21,161 nt of DNA from JBOGZI01 sp050697275 (lineage in GTDB: Bacteria > Actinomycetota > Thermoleophilia > Solirubrobacterales > 70-9): contig JBOGZI010000012.1 of the NCBI GenBank assembly GCA_050697275.1, forward strand, positions 1-21,161, written 5' to 3'. This document shows positions 12,703 to 19,466 of the stretch, piece by piece; the stretch's first letter is position 1; each line of letters starts with the position of its first letter. Made by a program: the position numbers and the translations under genes. The notes beneath the pieces are model-generated. The model searched no databases, was not told the DNA's origin, and worked only from the letters and a program-made list of their open reading frames with translations.

Positions 12703-13709
12703 GGCGCCAGGTCGTACGAGGCGCCGGGCGGCACGGGCCGCGGGACTCCGAGGTAGGTGAGCACGCTGCCGCGCACGAGCGCGCCGAAGAGAAGGCCAGG
12801 CTCGGCCCCGGGAGCCGGCGCGATCTCGGCTCGGACGCCGTGGAGGTCGCCGTCCGTCTCGGCACTGATCTCCGAGCTCGCGATCTCCTCCGAGATCGGT
12901 CTGCCCGTCAGCTCGTCGACGCCGTCCGGCGCGAACGCCTCCTCGAGCGCCGCCCGCCGCCGCTCGGAGTCCTCCTCCGAGCCTTCCACCGCGCAGAGGA
13001 CCTCGACTCCATCGGCTCGCAGGCCGACGGCGGTCAGCTCCGGGCTCGCCGGCCGGTTGTAGGTGTGGGTGGCGAGCAGCATCCGGGCAGCCGCCACCTC
13101 CCCGAGACACCGCGCGGCGGCGCGCAAGCGCGGCGATTCGTCGGCGAGGGTGCCGCGCTCGGCGATCAGCGCCGCACGGGCGGGCTCGAAGCGGGCGAGC
13201 ACCACTCCCTCCGGCCCGATCGCGATGCGGGAGACGAGCGCCCCGAACGGGACCAGCGGGCCCCGCGTGCGGCCGTCGGCGGGCTCGCCGAGATCGAACA
13301 GCGTCCACTCCCCGCTGGGATGCTCCATCGCTCCGGCCTCCCTGAGCAGCCGCGGCAGCCTCCCTGGCTCCGCGTCCCTGAAGAGCACTGCGAGCGCGTA
13401 GGAGCCGCTCAGCGCGACCGCGCTGCTCGCCGAGGCGGGGTCGAATCCGGTGGTCCGCCGGATCCGGGCCGACTTCTCGAGCACGTCGTCGGCCCCGGGT
13501 CCCAGTGCGTCGGCCGCGGCAACGGATTCTCCGGGTACCGCCTCCGGCTCCAGCCAGCCGAAGCCGGTGCCGGTCGGGGAGACTCCGTCCCCGACGTTGG
13601 CGAGTGCCGCACCGAGCCGGGTGTCGACTTCATCCAGCTCCCCGCCGCACGAGGCGGCGCCCATGGCCAGGGTGACGCCGGCAAGGGTCACGACGAGCCT
13701 GATCGACAT
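12699..13709 (-). CDS. Putative lipoprotein of unknown function
   Basis: A 336-aa protein with an N-terminal signal sequence (MSIRLVVTLAGVTLAMGAASC) ending in a weak lipobox (AASC), followed by GGELDEVD. It is likely attached to the outer membrane face of the cell. The mature part alternates short helices and strands with many Glu and Ala residues. Segments such as SGSYALAVLFRD, RMLLATHTYNRPASPELTAVGL and GLLFGALVRGSVLTYLGVPRP do not match a family I can name. ATG 13709 is chosen over an ATG nine codons upstream because it starts the signal peptide and has TACCGT six bases before it. It is divergent from nusB across 49 bp and convergent with efp. Confidence 0.8.
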   Translation of the reverse strand: MSIRLVVTLAGVTLAMGAASCGGELDEVDTRLGAALANVGDGVSPTGTGFGWLEPEAVPGESVAAADALGPGADDVLEKSARIRRTTGFDPASASSAVALSGSYALAVLFRDAEPGRLPRLLREAGAMEHPSGEWTLFDLGEPADGRTRGPLVPFGALVSRIAIGPEGVVLARFEPARAALIAERGTLADESPRLRAAARCLGEVAAARMLLATHTYNRPASPELTAVGLRADGVEVLCAVEGSEEDSERRRAALEEAFAPDGVDELTGRPISEEIASSEISAETDGDLHGVRAEIAPAPGAEPGLLFGALVRGSVLTYLGVPRPVPPGASYDLAP

Positions 13710-13715
13710 GGCCAG

Positions 13716-13721
13716 ACGGTA
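13716..13721 (-). promoter_or_regulatory. Putative -10 of the lipoprotein gene
   Basis: Read on the minus strand this is TACCGT, six bases before ATG 13709, with no Shine-Dalgarno. It lies 24 bp from the divergent nusB hexamer. Confidence 0.4.
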
Positions 13722-13744
13722 CCCGCGCCGCTCCACCGGCGGTC

Positions 13745-13750
13745 TAGCCT
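13745..13750 (+). promoter_or_regulatory. Putative -10 of nusB
   Basis: TAGCCT, eight bases before ATG 13759 and without a Shine-Dalgarno. It is the same hexamer as at aroC and efp. Confidence 0.5.
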
Positions 13751-13758
13751 TCGGTCCG

Positions 13759-14130
13759 ATGAGGCGATCGGATCAGAGGCGAGAGGCGGTCTTCGCCGGC
13801 TACCAGCACGAGGTGACCGGCAGGCGGCTCGAGGAGCTGCTCGAGGGCGCGAAGCCGTTCAGCCGCGAGCTCGCCGAGGGGGTCGCGGCAAATCGTGCCG
13901 AGCTCGACGAGCTGATCGCCCGCCACTCGAAGGGGTGGTCGCTGGAGCGGATCGCGCCCCTCGAGCGCAACATCATGCGGGTGGCGCTGTACGAGGCGCT
14001 GCACCGCGCCGATGTCCCGGTCGAGGTCGCGATCGACGAGGCGGTCGAGCTGAGCAAGGAGTACTGCGGCGCCGACGCGCCCGGCTTCGTCAACGGGATC
14101 CTCGGCGCCGCGGTTGGGGAGCCCGCTTGA
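13759..14130 (+). CDS. nusB: Transcription antitermination factor NusB
   Basis: NusB, with NusE (S10), binds boxA RNA and helps antitermination during rRNA transcription. The 123-aa all-helical protein is slightly shorter than the usual 130-140 aa. Family features are RRSDQRREAVFAGYQHEVTGR at the N-terminus, the central WSLERIAPLERNIMRVALYE segment, and VPVEVAIDEAVELSKEYCGADAPGFVNGILGAA at the C-terminus, which is the most conserved part. The frame is open upstream, but homology starts at ATG 13759. Its TGA overlaps the TTG start of the HAD gene (TTGA). In Mycobacterium nusB follows efp directly; here a convergent lipoprotein gene lies between. Confidence 0.95.
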   Translation: MRRSDQRREAVFAGYQHEVTGRRLEELLEGAKPFSRELAEGVAANRAELDELIARHSKGWSLERIAPLERNIMRVALYEALHRADVPVEVAIDEAVELSKEYCGADAPGFVNGILGAAVGEPA

Positions 14131-14903
14131 GACTCGGCTCCGCCCGGGCGCTGCTGATCGACCTGGACGGGGTGCTCTACGTCGAGGACGAGCCGATCCC
14201 GGGAGCGAAGGATGCGGTCGCCGCGCTTCGCGACCAGGGCCTCGGGCTCCGGTTCGTCACCAACACCACCGCCCGCTCGCACCGGCAGACCCTGGAGCGG
14301 CTGGAGCGGCTCGGCTTCGGCGTCGCGGACGAGGAGCTGGTCACCCCCGCGGCGCTGGCGCGCCGCCGCTGCGAGGAGGCCGGGCACGAACGCGTCGCCC
14401 TGATCATGAACGAGGACGTGAAGCGCGACTTCGAGGGACTGACCGAGACCGACGACGGTCCCGGGGCGGTGATCATGGGCGACCTCGGCGCCGCCTTCGG
14501 CTTCGAGATCCTCAACCGGGCCTTCCGGCTGGTGATGGACGGCGCTGAGCTGATCGCGCTGCAGAAGAACCGCTTCTGGCTCACCCCGGACGGCCTCTCG
14601 CTCGACGCCGGCCCCTTTGTCGCCGCGATCGAATACGCGACCGGGCGCGAGGCGCTGGTGGTGGGTAAGCCGTCGGCCGCCTTCTTCGAGCTGATCCTCG
14701 CCGATCTCGGCGCCGACCCCGACGAGGCGGCGATGGTCGGCGACGACGTCGAGACGGACGTGGGCGGCGCGATGCGGGCCGGGCTGGGCGGGATCCTGGT
14801 CCGCACCGGCAAGTACCGCGAGGACTTCGTGCGCGCCTCCGGCATCGAGCCGACCGCCACGGTCGACTCGGTCACCGAGGTCCCGCGGCTTGTGACGGGC
14901 TGA
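14127..14903 (+). CDS. HAD-IIA family sugar/nucleotide phosphatase (NagD/LHPP-like)
   Basis: A 258-aa HAD-superfamily hydrolase of class IIA. Motif I is LLIDLDGVLY, motif II NTTARS, the motif III lysine lies in VVGKPSAAFF, and motif IV is MVGDDVETDVGGA. The C2-type cap lies between motifs II and III. The closest resemblance is to the NagD and LHPP (phospholysine/phosphohistidine phosphatase) groups, but the substrate cannot be assigned. I place the start at TTG 14127, overlapping the nusB stop, because GGGGAG lies five bases upstream and the family begins just before motif I. An unusual TTG start and translational coupling are therefore likely. A strong hairpin follows 20 bp after the stop. 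Confidence 0.9.
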   Translation: MRLGSARALLIDLDGVLYVEDEPIPGAKDAVAALRDQGLGLRFVTNTTARSHRQTLERLERLGFGVADEELVTPAALARRRCEEAGHERVALIMNEDVKRDFEGLTETDDGPGAVIMGDLGAAFGFEILNRAFRLVMDGAELIALQKNRFWLTPDGLSLDAGPFVAAIEYATGREALVVGKPSAAFFELILADLGADPDEAAMVGDDVETDVGGAMRAGLGGILVRTGKYREDFVRASGIEPTATVDSVTEVPRLVTG

Positions 14904-14922
14904 TCCCCTCCTGCAGCGAATC

Positions 14923-14943
14923 GCCCGCCCGCAGGTGGCGGGC
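14923..14943 (+). terminator. Hairpin terminator after the HAD gene
   Basis: Perfect 7-bp arms GCCCGCC (14923-14929) and GGCGGGC (14937-14943) around a 7-base loop, 20 bp past the stop. No U-tract follows. It probably ends the nusB-HAD transcript. Confidence 0.5.
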
Positions 14944-15140
14944 TGGACGAACGTATCAGTAGTTCTCCACCCAAAATCGCGCAAATAGTGCGGTTGTGGA
15001 GAGGGGGTCGGGAGCGGGATGCTGTCGATGAAGGAGGAGACGGATGGGAGTTCCCTCGAAGCGAAGTGCGGAAGTAGAGCTCGAGCTGAGCTGGCCGCTC
15101 AGCAGCCAGTGGGCGCAGCCGATCGATTACCTTGGCCGCG
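14944..15140 (+). promoter_or_regulatory. Non-coding leader region before the isoprenoid operon
   Basis: This 197-bp stretch holds no convincing gene. It includes an unusually AT-richer patch (about 14950-15000) framed by TCTCCAC (14964-14970) and GTGGAGA (14996-15002), with an inner CGCA-TGCG hairpin (14980-14992). A possible promoter follows: TTGTGG (14994-14999), 18 bases, GATGCT (15018-15023). A strong AAGGAGGAG at 15031 precedes ATG 15044, but the frame opened there reads as shadow further on and runs into the synthase frame. Its role, either operator or leader, is inferred. Confidence 0.4.
15128..15133 (+). promoter_or_regulatory. Putative -10 of the XseB-like gene
   Basis: TACCTT, seven bases before ATG 15141. 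It offers a second, leaderless start for the operon downstream of the 15018 candidate. Confidence 0.35.
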
Positions 15141-15326
15141 ATGGAGAGCTCGCGGAACCTGGAACGGATCACCGGGCGCCTGGAGCAGGTCGCTCAGGAA
15201 CTCGGTTCCGACCCGGACGAGGAGCGCGCCGCCGAGCTGGTGCGGGAGGCGTCCGAACTGGCCGCCGAGGCGGGGCGGGCGGTGGAAGCCGCCCTGAGGG
15301 CCGCGACGGATACACCACAGCGCTGA
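15141..15326 (+). CDS. Small helical protein, XseB-like
   Basis: A 61-aa, highly charged helical protein: NLERITGRLEQVAQELG, then DEERAAELVREASELAAEAGRAVEAALRAA. The two-helix pattern resembles the small subunit of exonuclease VII (XseB), which in many bacteria precedes ispA. It is slightly short and lacks a clear match to the XseB core, and no xseA is in the window. The coding signal is good (strong GC third positions), and it ends nine bases before the synthase start. Translation could start at TTG 15132 or ATG 15141; I prefer the ATG because a TACCTT hexamer sits seven bases before it. The XseB identity is tentative. Confidence 0.65.
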   Translation: MESSRNLERITGRLEQVAQELGSDPDEERAAELVREASELAAEAGRAVEAALRAATDTPQR

Positions 15327-15334
15327 GGGAGGCG

Positions 15335-16234
15335 ATGGGCCGGTACCCCGACGACCTGCGCGAGCTGGTCGAGTCCTACCTGGAGGAGCTGCACTTCTCG
15401 CCGCCGCCCGGGACCGAGGGCCTCGAGGAGGCGATGCGCTACTCGGTGCTCGCCGGCGGCAAGCGGATCCGCCCGGTCCTGGCGCTGGCCACCGCCCGGG
15501 CGGTCGGAATCGAGCCCGAGACCGTGCTGCCAGCGGCCGGCGCGATCGAGCTGATCCACACCTACTCGCTGATCCACGACGACCTGCCGGCGATGGACGA
15601 CGACGAGCTGCGGCGGGGGATGCCGACGTCGCACGTCAAGTACGGCGAGAACGTCGCGATCCTCGCCGGCGACGCGCTCTTCGCCGAGGCGCTGCGGCTG
15701 TTCAGCGAGGGACAGCGGGGCGAGCCCGATCGCGTCCTGGCCGCGATGGGGGAGCTGATCAGCGCCACCGGAGTGGGCGGCATGGTGGGCGGCCAGTACG
15801 TCGACGTCACCGTCTTCGATGCGGCGGCCGAGCGGAGCAACGGGCCTCGTCCGAGCGCCGAGCAGCTCCGGGAGATGGAGGCGCTCAAGACCGGGCGGCT
15901 GATCGCGGCGAGCGTCGGCGTCGTACTGGTACTTGCCGGAATGCCCGAAACTGAGACAATTCCGTATCGCCGTTTCGCCGATGAGCTCGGCGCGCTGTTC
16001 CAGATCGTCGACGACATTCTCGACGTGACGGGCAGTGACGAGGAGCTCGGCAAGCCGAGCGGCAGCGACGAGAGGCACGGCAAGCTCACCTACGTGAGCG
16101 CCTTCGGGCTCGAGCGGGCCCGAGAGCTGGCCTCGGAGTCGCACCGCAAGGCTCGCGAGGCACTCGCCGAGACGGAAGCGAAGAGCGACGATCTGGCCCG
16201 CATAACCGACTTCATCCACACCCGGCACACCTGA
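15335..16234 (+). CDS. Polyprenyl (farnesyl/geranylgeranyl) diphosphate synthase
   Basis: A 299-aa trans-isoprenyl diphosphate synthase that condenses isopentenyl diphosphate with allylic primers. The first Asp-rich motif is in LIHDDLPAMDDDELRRG (about residues 80-90) and the second is QIVDDILDVTG (about 225). GGKRIRPVLALATARA and the KTGRLI segment are also typical. Length and the two-residue insertion in the first Asp motif (DDLPAMDDD) fit the IspA/CrtE-type bacterial group, so the product is probably C15 or C20. ATG 15335 has GAGGGAGG just before it. Its TGA overlaps the dxs ATG by one base. The frame is open upstream to 15044, but that part reads as arginine-rich shadow of the XseB-like gene. 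Confidence 0.93.
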   Translation: MGRYPDDLRELVESYLEELHFSPPPGTEGLEEAMRYSVLAGGKRIRPVLALATARAVGIEPETVLPAAGAIELIHTYSLIHDDLPAMDDDELRRGMPTSHVKYGENVAILAGDALFAEALRLFSEGQRGEPDRVLAAMGELISATGVGGMVGGQYVDVTVFDAAAERSNGPRPSAEQLREMEALKTGRLIAASVGVVLVLAGMPETETIPYRRFADELGALFQIVDDILDVTGSDEELGKPSGSDERHGKLTYVSAFGLERARELASESHRKAREALAETEAKSDDLARITDFIHTRHT

Positions 16235-18321
16235 TGGCGATCAAGCGCAAGTCCAAGCGGAGCGACGGCGAACGTCTGCTCGAGTCGATCGACGCGCCGA
16301 CCGACCTCCACGAGCTCTCCGAGGAGGAGCTCCAGGAGGTGGCGGGGCAGACCCGGGAGCTGATCATCGACACGATCGGCGAGATCGGGGGCCACTTCGG
16401 CGCCAACCTCGGCACCTGCGAGCTCGCGGTGGCGCTGCACAGCCTGCTCGAGTCGCCCCGCGACAAGATCCTCTGGGATGTCGGCCACCAGGCGTATCCG
16501 CACAAGGTCCTGACCGGCCGCCGTGAGCGCCTCGACACGATCCGCCAGTACGAGGGCCTCGCCCCGTTCTGCTCGGTGTTCGAGTCCGAGCACGACATCA
16601 TGGGCGCCGGCCACGCATCGACCTCGATCGGCTACGCGGTGGGGCTGAAGGAGGCGATGCGCAAGGGGATCGGCGAGGACGGCAAGGTCGTCGCCGTGAT
16701 CGGCGACGGCGCGCTCACCGGGGGCGTCGCCTACGAGGCGCTCCATCACGCCGGCGGCCTCCAGACCCCGGTCGTGATCGTGCTCAACGACAACGGCATG
16801 TCGATTTCCCCCAACGTCGGCGCCCTCTCGCGCTACTTCCAGCGGGTGCGGCTCAACAAGCGCCTGTACCAGGCGCGGGCCTCGGCCGAGGGTCGGCTCA
16901 CCCAGCTCCCGCTCGGCGTCGGGCGCAGGATCGAGCGGCTGGGACCGGAAGTGAAGGCCGCGATCAAGGCCTACTGGGCGCCCGGCCTCTTCTTTGAGGA
17001 GCTCGATCTCGCGTACATGGGCGTGATCGACGGACACGACGTCAGCGCGCTCCGCGCCGCGCTCTCGGAGGCGCTCGAGGCGGAGCGCCCCGTCGTGGTC
17101 CACATCCACACGGTCAAGGGCAAGGGGTTCGAGCCGGCCGAGCACGGCGGCCTCGAGGGGATGGAGAAGTGGCACGCCGCCAAGCCAGGTTCGATCGTGA
17201 ACGGGGCGCCCGCCCCGAAGAAGGAGCCGACCCCCTCCAGGCCCGCCTCCTCCGCGTCGCGTCCGGGGGCGGCGGAGAAGCCGGTCGCGGTGCGCGAGTC
17301 CGACGCGCCGGAGACGATCGCCCCGGAGAAGCTCGAGAAGCCGCCCCCCAAGGCCCCGCCCCAGTACACGGCGGTGTTCGCCGAGGCGCTGGTCGAGGAG
17401 GCAAAGCGCGACCAGCGGGTGATCGGGATCACCGCCGCGATGGCGGGGGGCACCGGGCTCAACAAGCTCTGCGAGGCGCTGCCCGACCAGTATTACGACG
17501 TCGGCATCGCCGAGCAGGACGCGGTCCTCTTCGGGGCCGGGCTGGCGATCCAGGGGGCGAAGCCGGTCTGCGCGATCTACTCCACCTTCCTGCAGCGGGC
17601 CTTCGACCAGCTCGTCCACGACGTCTGCCTGCAGAAGCTGAATGTGGTCTTCGCGATGGACCGCGCGGGGCTGGTCGGCGACGACGGCCCCACACACCAC
17701 GGCTTCATCGACGTCTCCTACTTCCGCCCGCTGCCCAACGTGGTGGTGATGGCACCCCGCGACGAGGCGATGCTGGTGCACATGCTGCGCACCGCGCTCG
17801 CCTACGACGACGGACCGATCGCCTTCCGCTACCCGCGCGGCGCCGCCCAGGGCGCGCCGATGCCCGACGAGCCGCGCGAGATCGAGATCGGCAGGGGCGA
17901 GTTCCTGCTCCCCGGCGAGCGGGTGGCGTTGCTCGGCTACGGCTACGGGGTCCAGGTCGCGCTGAGCGCGGCGGAGATCCTGCGCAACAACGGCTTGGAG
18001 CCGACGGTGGCGGACGCCCGCTTCGCCAAGCCGCTCGACGGAGAGATGGCCGAGAAGCTCGCCGCCGACCACGACCTGCTGGTGACGGTCGAGGAGAACG
18101 TGCTGCCGGGCGGCTTCGGCTCAGCCGTGCTCGAGCACGTGGAGGACGCCTTCGCGGAGCGGGGCGCCGACCGCGCCCGGGTGCTGCGTGTCGGCCTTCC
18201 GGACCGCTACGTCACCCACGGCAAGCCCGCACTGCTGCGCGAGGAGGTCGGCTTCACCGGCGAGGGCGTCGCCGAGCGGGTTCTGACCGCGCTGGGCACG
18301 CGCGAGAGCGTCTTCGGCTAG
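16234..18321 (+). CDS. dxs: 1-deoxy-D-xylulose-5-phosphate synthase, with extended linker
   Basis: Dxs condenses pyruvate with glyceraldehyde-3-phosphate using thiamine diphosphate, the entry step of the MEP isoprenoid pathway. The protein has 695 aa, longer than the usual 620-650. Domain I shows GGHFGANLG, WDVGHQAYPHK, GAGHASTSI and the TPP site GDGALTGGVAYEAL with NDNGMSISPN. Domain II shows DVGIAEQDAVLFGAGLA (catalytic Glu), FLQRAFDQLVHDVCLQ and DRAGLVGDDGPTHHG. Domain III closes with VEENVLPGGFGSAVLEHV. About 50 residues (323-375) rich in Pro, Ala, Lys and Glu separate domains I and II and explain the extra length. It overlaps the synthase gene by one base, so the pair is coupled and forms a natural isoprenoid unit. 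Confidence 0.97.
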   Translation: MAIKRKSKRSDGERLLESIDAPTDLHELSEEELQEVAGQTRELIIDTIGEIGGHFGANLGTCELAVALHSLLESPRDKILWDVGHQAYPHKVLTGRRERLDTIRQYEGLAPFCSVFESEHDIMGAGHASTSIGYAVGLKEAMRKGIGEDGKVVAVIGDGALTGGVAYEALHHAGGLQTPVVIVLNDNGMSISPNVGALSRYFQRVRLNKRLYQARASAEGRLTQLPLGVGRRIERLGPEVKAAIKAYWAPGLFFEELDLAYMGVIDGHDVSALRAALSEALEAERPVVVHIHTVKGKGFEPAEHGGLEGMEKWHAAKPGSIVNGAPAPKKEPTPSRPASSASRPGAAEKPVAVRESDAPETIAPEKLEKPPPKAPPQYTAVFAEALVEEAKRDQRVIGITAAMAGGTGLNKLCEALPDQYYDVGIAEQDAVLFGAGLAIQGAKPVCAIYSTFLQRAFDQLVHDVCLQKLNVVFAMDRAGLVGDDGPTHHGFIDVSYFRPLPNVVVMAPRDEAMLVHMLRTALAYDDGPIAFRYPRGAAQGAPMPDEPREIEIGRGEFLLPGERVALLGYGYGVQVALSAAEILRNNGLEPTVADARFAKPLDGEMAEKLAADHDLLVTVEENVLPGGFGSAVLEHVEDAFAERGADRARVLRVGLPDRYVTHGKPALLREEVGFTGEGVAERVLTALGTRESVFG

Positions 18322-18342
18322 CGGCACCTGCTCCGAATCGGC

Positions 18343-18750
18343 TTGGCCACGCCGAACGAGAACGTGGAGGTCGCCCGCCGCTGGTGGGCGAGGTTTAACG
18401 AGAGCGGCGAGCCGGCGCTCGACCTCTGCGACGAGGAGGTCGAGATGTGGAATCCCGACCGCTTCCTGGTCAGGGGGCCGTATCACGGGCACGAGGGAAT
18501 TCGAAGGTGGCGGGACGACGTCTTCGACGTCTTCGACGACGCCTCGGTGGAGCCGGAGGAGATTCTCGATGCGGGCGACGGGGAGACCGTCGTCATGTTT
18601 CTGCGCCTCCGGGGAACCGCGCGCCACACCCGGATCAAGGTGGATGAGCCGTGGGCCGCGGTCTGCAAGCTTCGAGAGGGGAAGCTGCTGCGTGCCCAGG
18701 GCTACGTCAGCAGGCGGGACGCTCTCGAGGCGGCAGGCCTGCGGGAGTAG
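18343..18750 (+). CDS. SnoaL-like / NTF2-fold protein
   Basis: A 135-aa alpha-beta-barrel protein of the SnoaL/NTF2-like superfamily. The opening ENVEVARRWWARFNESGE, a middle EVEMWNP strand, GPYHGHEGIRRWRDDVFD and the closing CKLREGKLLRAQGYVSRRDALEAAGL follow the common actinobacterial form. Members range from small cyclases and isomerases to binding proteins, so function cannot be told. The start is TTG 18343, giving MATPNENVE; a GTG at 18364 is a less likely alternative. It lies 21 bases after dxs and may be the last gene of that operon. Its 3' end overlaps the convergent membrane protein gene by 44 bp. Confidence 0.82.
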   Translation: MATPNENVEVARRWWARFNESGEPALDLCDEEVEMWNPDRFLVRGPYHGHEGIRRWRDDVFDVFDDASVEPEEILDAGDGETVVMFLRLRGTARHTRIKVDEPWAAVCKLREGKLLRAQGYVSRRDALEAAGLRE

Positions 18751-19444
18751 CTCGGCGAGCCGCGGCGAGGAGCCACGGCGCGAAGGCGATCGCGGCGATG
18801 TCGAAGAGGACGTAGACGCCGGCGATGCCGCTCGGGGGGTTCCCGGCCGGCAGGCTGGTGCCGGGCGCGAACTCGGCCCAGCCCCAGGCGCCGATCGAGG
18901 TCCCGTAGATCTCGAGGAAGCCGACCATCAGAAAGACCCCCGCGTAGACCGGGGCGTTGCGCCCGCGAACGAGCACGTAGATCAGCAGCGCGCCGCAGAC
19001 GGCGCCGAGCGCGTCGGTCCGGCCGAGCATCAGCAGTCCCGCGACGCCCCAGGCCGCCACCAGGGCGATCACCCCGCCGAGGAAGGCGCGCCGGTGATCG
19101 CGCACGAGGGCGGACTGGCTGATCCGCAGCCCGGCGAGATAGACGAGGCCGTGCCCGGGCGGGACGAAGGCGGGCAGGTTCTCGAGCCGATAGGTGTAGG
19201 CGCCGAGGACGATCGAGCCGAGCACCTCCGCGCAGGTGGCGACGATCACCACCAGCAACACCCGGGCGCGACCCTGCGGCGTGAGCGGCACGCAGGCGGC
19301 GACCAGCAGAATCCAGGTGGCCGCGCCGAGCAGCAGCTGCTGGCTCGCGCTCGCAAATTGGTCGAGCCCGAGGAAGGCGACGATCACGCCGAGCACAATC
19401 GCCGCGAACAGCAAGGGCCTCGCGGGCTGACGCTCGTCCTGCAT
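18707..19444 (-). CDS. Integral membrane protein of unknown function, about seven helices
   Basis: A 245-aa membrane protein with about seven hydrophobic helices. A short polar start (MQDERQPARP) is followed by LLFAAIVLGVIVAFLGL and further helices; the last spans VYVLFDIAAIAFAPWLLAAA. A conserved-looking loop reads YRLENLPAFVPPGHGLVYLAGL, and another GWAEFAPGTSLPAGNPPSG. I cannot name the family. The C-terminal tail is basic. ATG 19444 is supported by a TATAAA hexamer six bases upstream on the minus strand, in a 22-bp gap shared with the divergent MFS gene. Co-regulation with the exporter is likely from that arrangement but unproven. Confidence 0.8.
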   Translation of the reverse strand: MQDERQPARPLLFAAIVLGVIVAFLGLDQFASASQQLLLGAATWILLVAACVPLTPQGRARVLLVVIVATCAEVLGSIVLGAYTYRLENLPAFVPPGHGLVYLAGLRISQSALVRDHRRAFLGGVIALVAAWGVAGLLMLGRTDALGAVCGALLIYVLVRGRNAPVYAGVFLMVGFLEIYGTSIGAWGWAEFAPGTSLPAGNPPSGIAGVYVLFDIAAIAFAPWLLAAARRATPAGLPPRERPAC

Positions 19445-19450
19445 TAGCCC

Positions 19451-19458
19451 TTTATACG
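19451..19458. promoter_or_regulatory. Overlapping divergent -10 hexamers
   Basis: On the minus strand TATAAA (19451-19456) lies six bases before ATG 19444. On the plus strand TATACG (19453-19458) lies eight bases before ATG 19467. The two share four bases. Neither gene has a Shine-Dalgarno. Confidence 0.5.
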
Positions 19459-19466
19459 GTTCCGCG

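Noticed and set aside
11704..13308. A 534-codon minus-strand frame crossing the PPOX gene, efp and part of the lipoprotein gene.
   Set aside because: It is antisense to efp and out of frame with the real minus-strand lipoprotein; the N-terminal half is arginine-rich.
12840..14126. A long upstream extension of the HAD phosphatase frame.
   Set aside because: It overlaps nusB out of frame and the lipoprotein gene antisense, and is Arg/Gly-rich. TTG 14127 with its ribosome site fits the family start.
14950..15010. The dyad before the isoprenoid operon as an NrdR, LexA or CIRCE site.
   Set aside because: None of the consensus sequences I know for these regulators matches the arms or the spacing.
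16090..18072. A 660-codon open frame on the minus strand opposite ispA and dxs.
   Set aside because: It lies antisense to two firmly identified genes, is rich in Arg, Val, Leu and His, and has no domain pattern. Such frames are common opposite high-GC genes.
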